In this document: positions 59,811-64,000 of the stretch, piece after piece
How the letters are laid out: each line of letters opens with the position of its first letter
Numbering within the stretch: position 1 is the first letter of the stretch
Assembly (NCBI GenBank): GCA_025451215.1
Contig: JANWKU010000109.1
Coordinates: 1 to 64,000 of the forward strand
Length of the DNA: 64,000 nucleotides
From: Terriglobales bacterium
GTDB taxonomy: Bacteria > Acidobacteriota > Terriglobia > Terriglobales > Acidobacteriaceae
Direction: 5' to 3'
Position numbers and translations under genes: made by a program
The notes under the pieces: generated by a model
Told to the model about the DNA's origin: nothing
Database searches by the model: none
Seen by the model: the letters and a program-made list of their open reading frames with translations, nothing else

Positions 59811-60051
59811 AAGAGCGGCTCTTTAGAGCCGCGGCAGCATTCACCACTAACAGAGCGCGCTTTAGCGCCGGGCTGAAGCCCTCTCCACAGATCGTCTCTT
59901 CGCGGCCATAAATGGCCGCTCTTCCACGTGTACCTGCCATGTCAGAAAGTCTGACTACGCGACGTCCTCTTATTAACGCGAGACGCAAAAACACAGAGGT
60001 CGCTGAGAAATGTTTTTCTCGCGACCTCTGTGCACTCTGCGGTTAAAAAAG
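59811..60051. repeat. Cluster of palindromes between convergent genes
   Basis: GCGGCTCTTTAGAGCCGC (about 59815-59832), GGCGCTAAAGCGC-type near 59863-59877, and GCGGCCATAAATGGCCGC (59902-59919) are perfect or near-perfect hairpins. A large inverted repeat at 59992-60032 (CACAGAGGTCGC...GCGACCTCTGTG) follows. The genes on either side run towards each other, so the last hairpin could terminate both. No gene is seen here. Confidence 0.65.
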
Positions 60052-62805
<2,754 letters not shown>

Positions 62806-62818
62806 ATCCGTCCTTTGT

Positions 62819-64000
62819 TTATTTTGAGGATTCTTTGGTGCCTTCGGTCACGATCTCAGAAAAATCGGCAATAGTGGAAAATTCCTTGAGCAGCGTTTGC
62901 AGCAAGGCCAGCCGATTTGCACGAATACGCTCGTCATCAACCATGACCATAACTTTGTCGAAAAACCTGTCTACCAGCTCGCGGGCCGTGGAAAGCAAAT
63001 GCAATGCATCGCTGTATTCTTTTTTTTGCCGATGAATTTCAATTCTTGGGGAGTATTGTTCAACATAAGCAGCTAACATTTTTTCTTCATCAGCAGCTTC
63101 ACGTAAATATTCAAATTTGTCCGCAATGCGAACGTTTTTTTCTCTCGCCTGTTTTAGGATGTTCCTCATTCGCTTCGATGCAGCAGCAATAGCTAGAAAT
63201 TCCGGTACATGCAGAACACTGTTAACCGCTTCAGCTCGTGCTACAGCATCCAAAACATTATCGGAGTTGGCAGCCAGCACGGCATTTACGACGTCATACC
63301 TAAATTTTATCTTGTGCGCTTCACGTAAATAGAACTCAGTGCGCTCACGGAAGAATTCTTCAACCGATTTCGTGTAATCCGCATTGGTGAACTTCTTCTC
63401 TGCCTCGGACCCTGCGTATCCTGCGCGGGCATCTTTCATCAATGTGGAGATTTGGATAGGCAGCTTGTGCTCGGCGATGGTCTTTACAATTCCGTTCGCC
63501 TGGCGGCGCAGGGCGAAGGGATCTTTTGATCCGCTGGGCACCAACCCTAAAGCAAACATTCCGGCAATGCTGTCAGCTTTATCGCCGATGGAAACAACCG
63601 CGGCCTCGGCGCTGCCAGGAACGGCGTCATCCATGGACTCGGGCTTGTAATGGTCGTACACGGCTTCCGCGATGGCCACGCGGTTCGCTTCGGGAAGATC
63701 GGGATCAAGCGCCTGCACTCGAGCATAAAGACCGCCGACTATTCCCTGAAGCTCGGTGAATTCTTTGACCAACTCAGTGGTCAGGTCTGTTTTCGCGAGA
63801 CATGTGGCCTTATGCACAATGCCCGGACGAATGGCTCCGCCGTTCTGGCGGATCGTTTCGCTCAATCCGCTGCACAGGTGCTGCACGCGGATAGTTTTGT
63901 CGTAGTAGCTGCCTAAATCCTTTTGAAAGGTGACATTTTTGAGCAATTCAACGCGCTCGCGCAAGGGTTTCTTTTGGTCGGTCTGCCAGAAAAAGCGAGC
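62819..64000 (-). CDS. glyS: Glycyl-tRNA synthetase beta subunit, C-terminal part
   Basis: The frame is open to the window edge, giving about 393 C-terminal residues of a protein usually near 690. It opens FFWQTDQKKPLRERVELL and continues TFQKDLGSYYDK. SIGDKADSIAGMFALGLVPS and SKDPFALRRQANGIVKTI are the GlyS hallmark. A C-terminal anticodon-binding-like region has VDRFFDKVMVMVDDERIRAN. It pairs with GlyQ, expected beyond 64000. It is followed after 14 nt by ppdK. Confidence 0.94.
   Translation of the reverse strand, partial: ARFFWQTDQKKPLRERVELLKNVTFQKDLGSYYDKTIRVQHLCSGLSETIRQNGGAIRPGIVHKATCLAKTDLTTELVKEFTELQGIVGGLYARVQALDPDLPEANRVAIAEAVYDHYKPESMDDAVPGSAEAAVVSIGDKADSIAGMFALGLVPSGSKDPFALRRQANGIVKTIAEHKLPIQISTLMKDARAGYAGSEAEKKFTNADYTKSVEEFFRERTEFYLREAHKIKFRYDVVNAVLAANSDNVLDAVARAEAVNSVLHVPEFLAIAAASKRMRNILKQAREKNVRIADKFEYLREAADEEKMLAAYVEQYSPRIEIHRQKKEYSDALHLLSTARELVDRFFDKVMVMVDDERIRANRLALLQTLLKEFSTIADFSEIVTEGTKESSK

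Overview
This 64 kb window is bacterial chromosome with no rRNA, tRNA, CRISPR array or transposase that I can see. The family content points to an acidobacterium (Acidobacteriota, Terriglobia/Koribacter-like). The pointers are a large XrtA/PEP-CTERM-type exopolysaccharide locus, housekeeping genes of that flavour, a GH92 mannosidase, DUF11/C25 giant proteins, and short dispersed palindromic repeats scattered between genes. The taxonomic assignment is inference from gene families, not from a marker gene.

Region 1 (1-19085, all minus strand) is one long exopolysaccharide operon read from right to left. It starts with a NusG/RfaH-like antiterminator and a PrsR-like regulator with several degenerate motifs. 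Then come the export machinery (OPX protein, outer-membrane barrel, Wzz/GumC co-polymerase, ExeA-like ATPase, CpsD/Wze-like tyrosine kinase) and a sugar transferase fused to a degenerate GGDEF domain. Next is a sugar-tailoring block: Gfo/Idh/MocA dehydrogenase, ATP-grasp, left-handed beta-helix acetyltransferase, PLP aminotransferase, DUF354, an alpha/alpha-barrel protein, polysaccharide deacetylase, GT2, a second PLP-fold protein and a FemAB-like protein cut by the window edge. Flippase, polymerase and exosortase are not in the window and may lie beyond position 1.

Region 2 (19086-23702) holds a 490 bp regulatory gap, a LuxR-type regulator with a pseudo-receiver and a Sel1-like tail, an Sfp-type phosphopantetheinyl transferase, a UDP-glucose/UDP-sugar 6-dehydrogenase and a Tat-exported metallophosphoesterase.

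Region 3 (23761-33902, minus strand) is the most unusual part. It is a compact operon of a PqqD-like protein, a radical SAM/SPASM enzyme, a 58-residue Cys/Ser-rich peptide (32073-32249) that looks like a RiPP precursor, an HPr-kinase-like protein, and a giant 2464-residue frame. That frame begins with an S26-type (Ser-His-Asp) signal-peptidase-like domain and ends in a gingipain-type C25 cysteine peptidase. The start codons have good ribosome sites and the genes are tightly packed or overlapping. This is my candidate for a poorly described peptide-modification system.

Region 4 (34075-48248) is mixed: orphan ModA, another DegT-family aminotransferase, RecO, LytTR response regulator, secreted proteins, RlmB, a peptidase-MA-like protein with an altered HExxH, a beta-CASP RNase-like protein, NTF2-like, SIMPL, TrpD, GH92 and a diguanylate cyclase.

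Region 5 (48249-64000) is housekeeping: sucCD, ndk, a small monooxygenase, purA, mutM, then a minus-strand run of M50 protease, trpS, scpA, scpB and an RluB/RsuA-type pseudouridine synthase, then ppdK and the 3' part of glyS. It is peppered with several families of short inverted repeats. Copies appear to have entered coding sequence in mutM, in the signal peptide of the gene at 39361, and at the 3' end of the gene at 59163.
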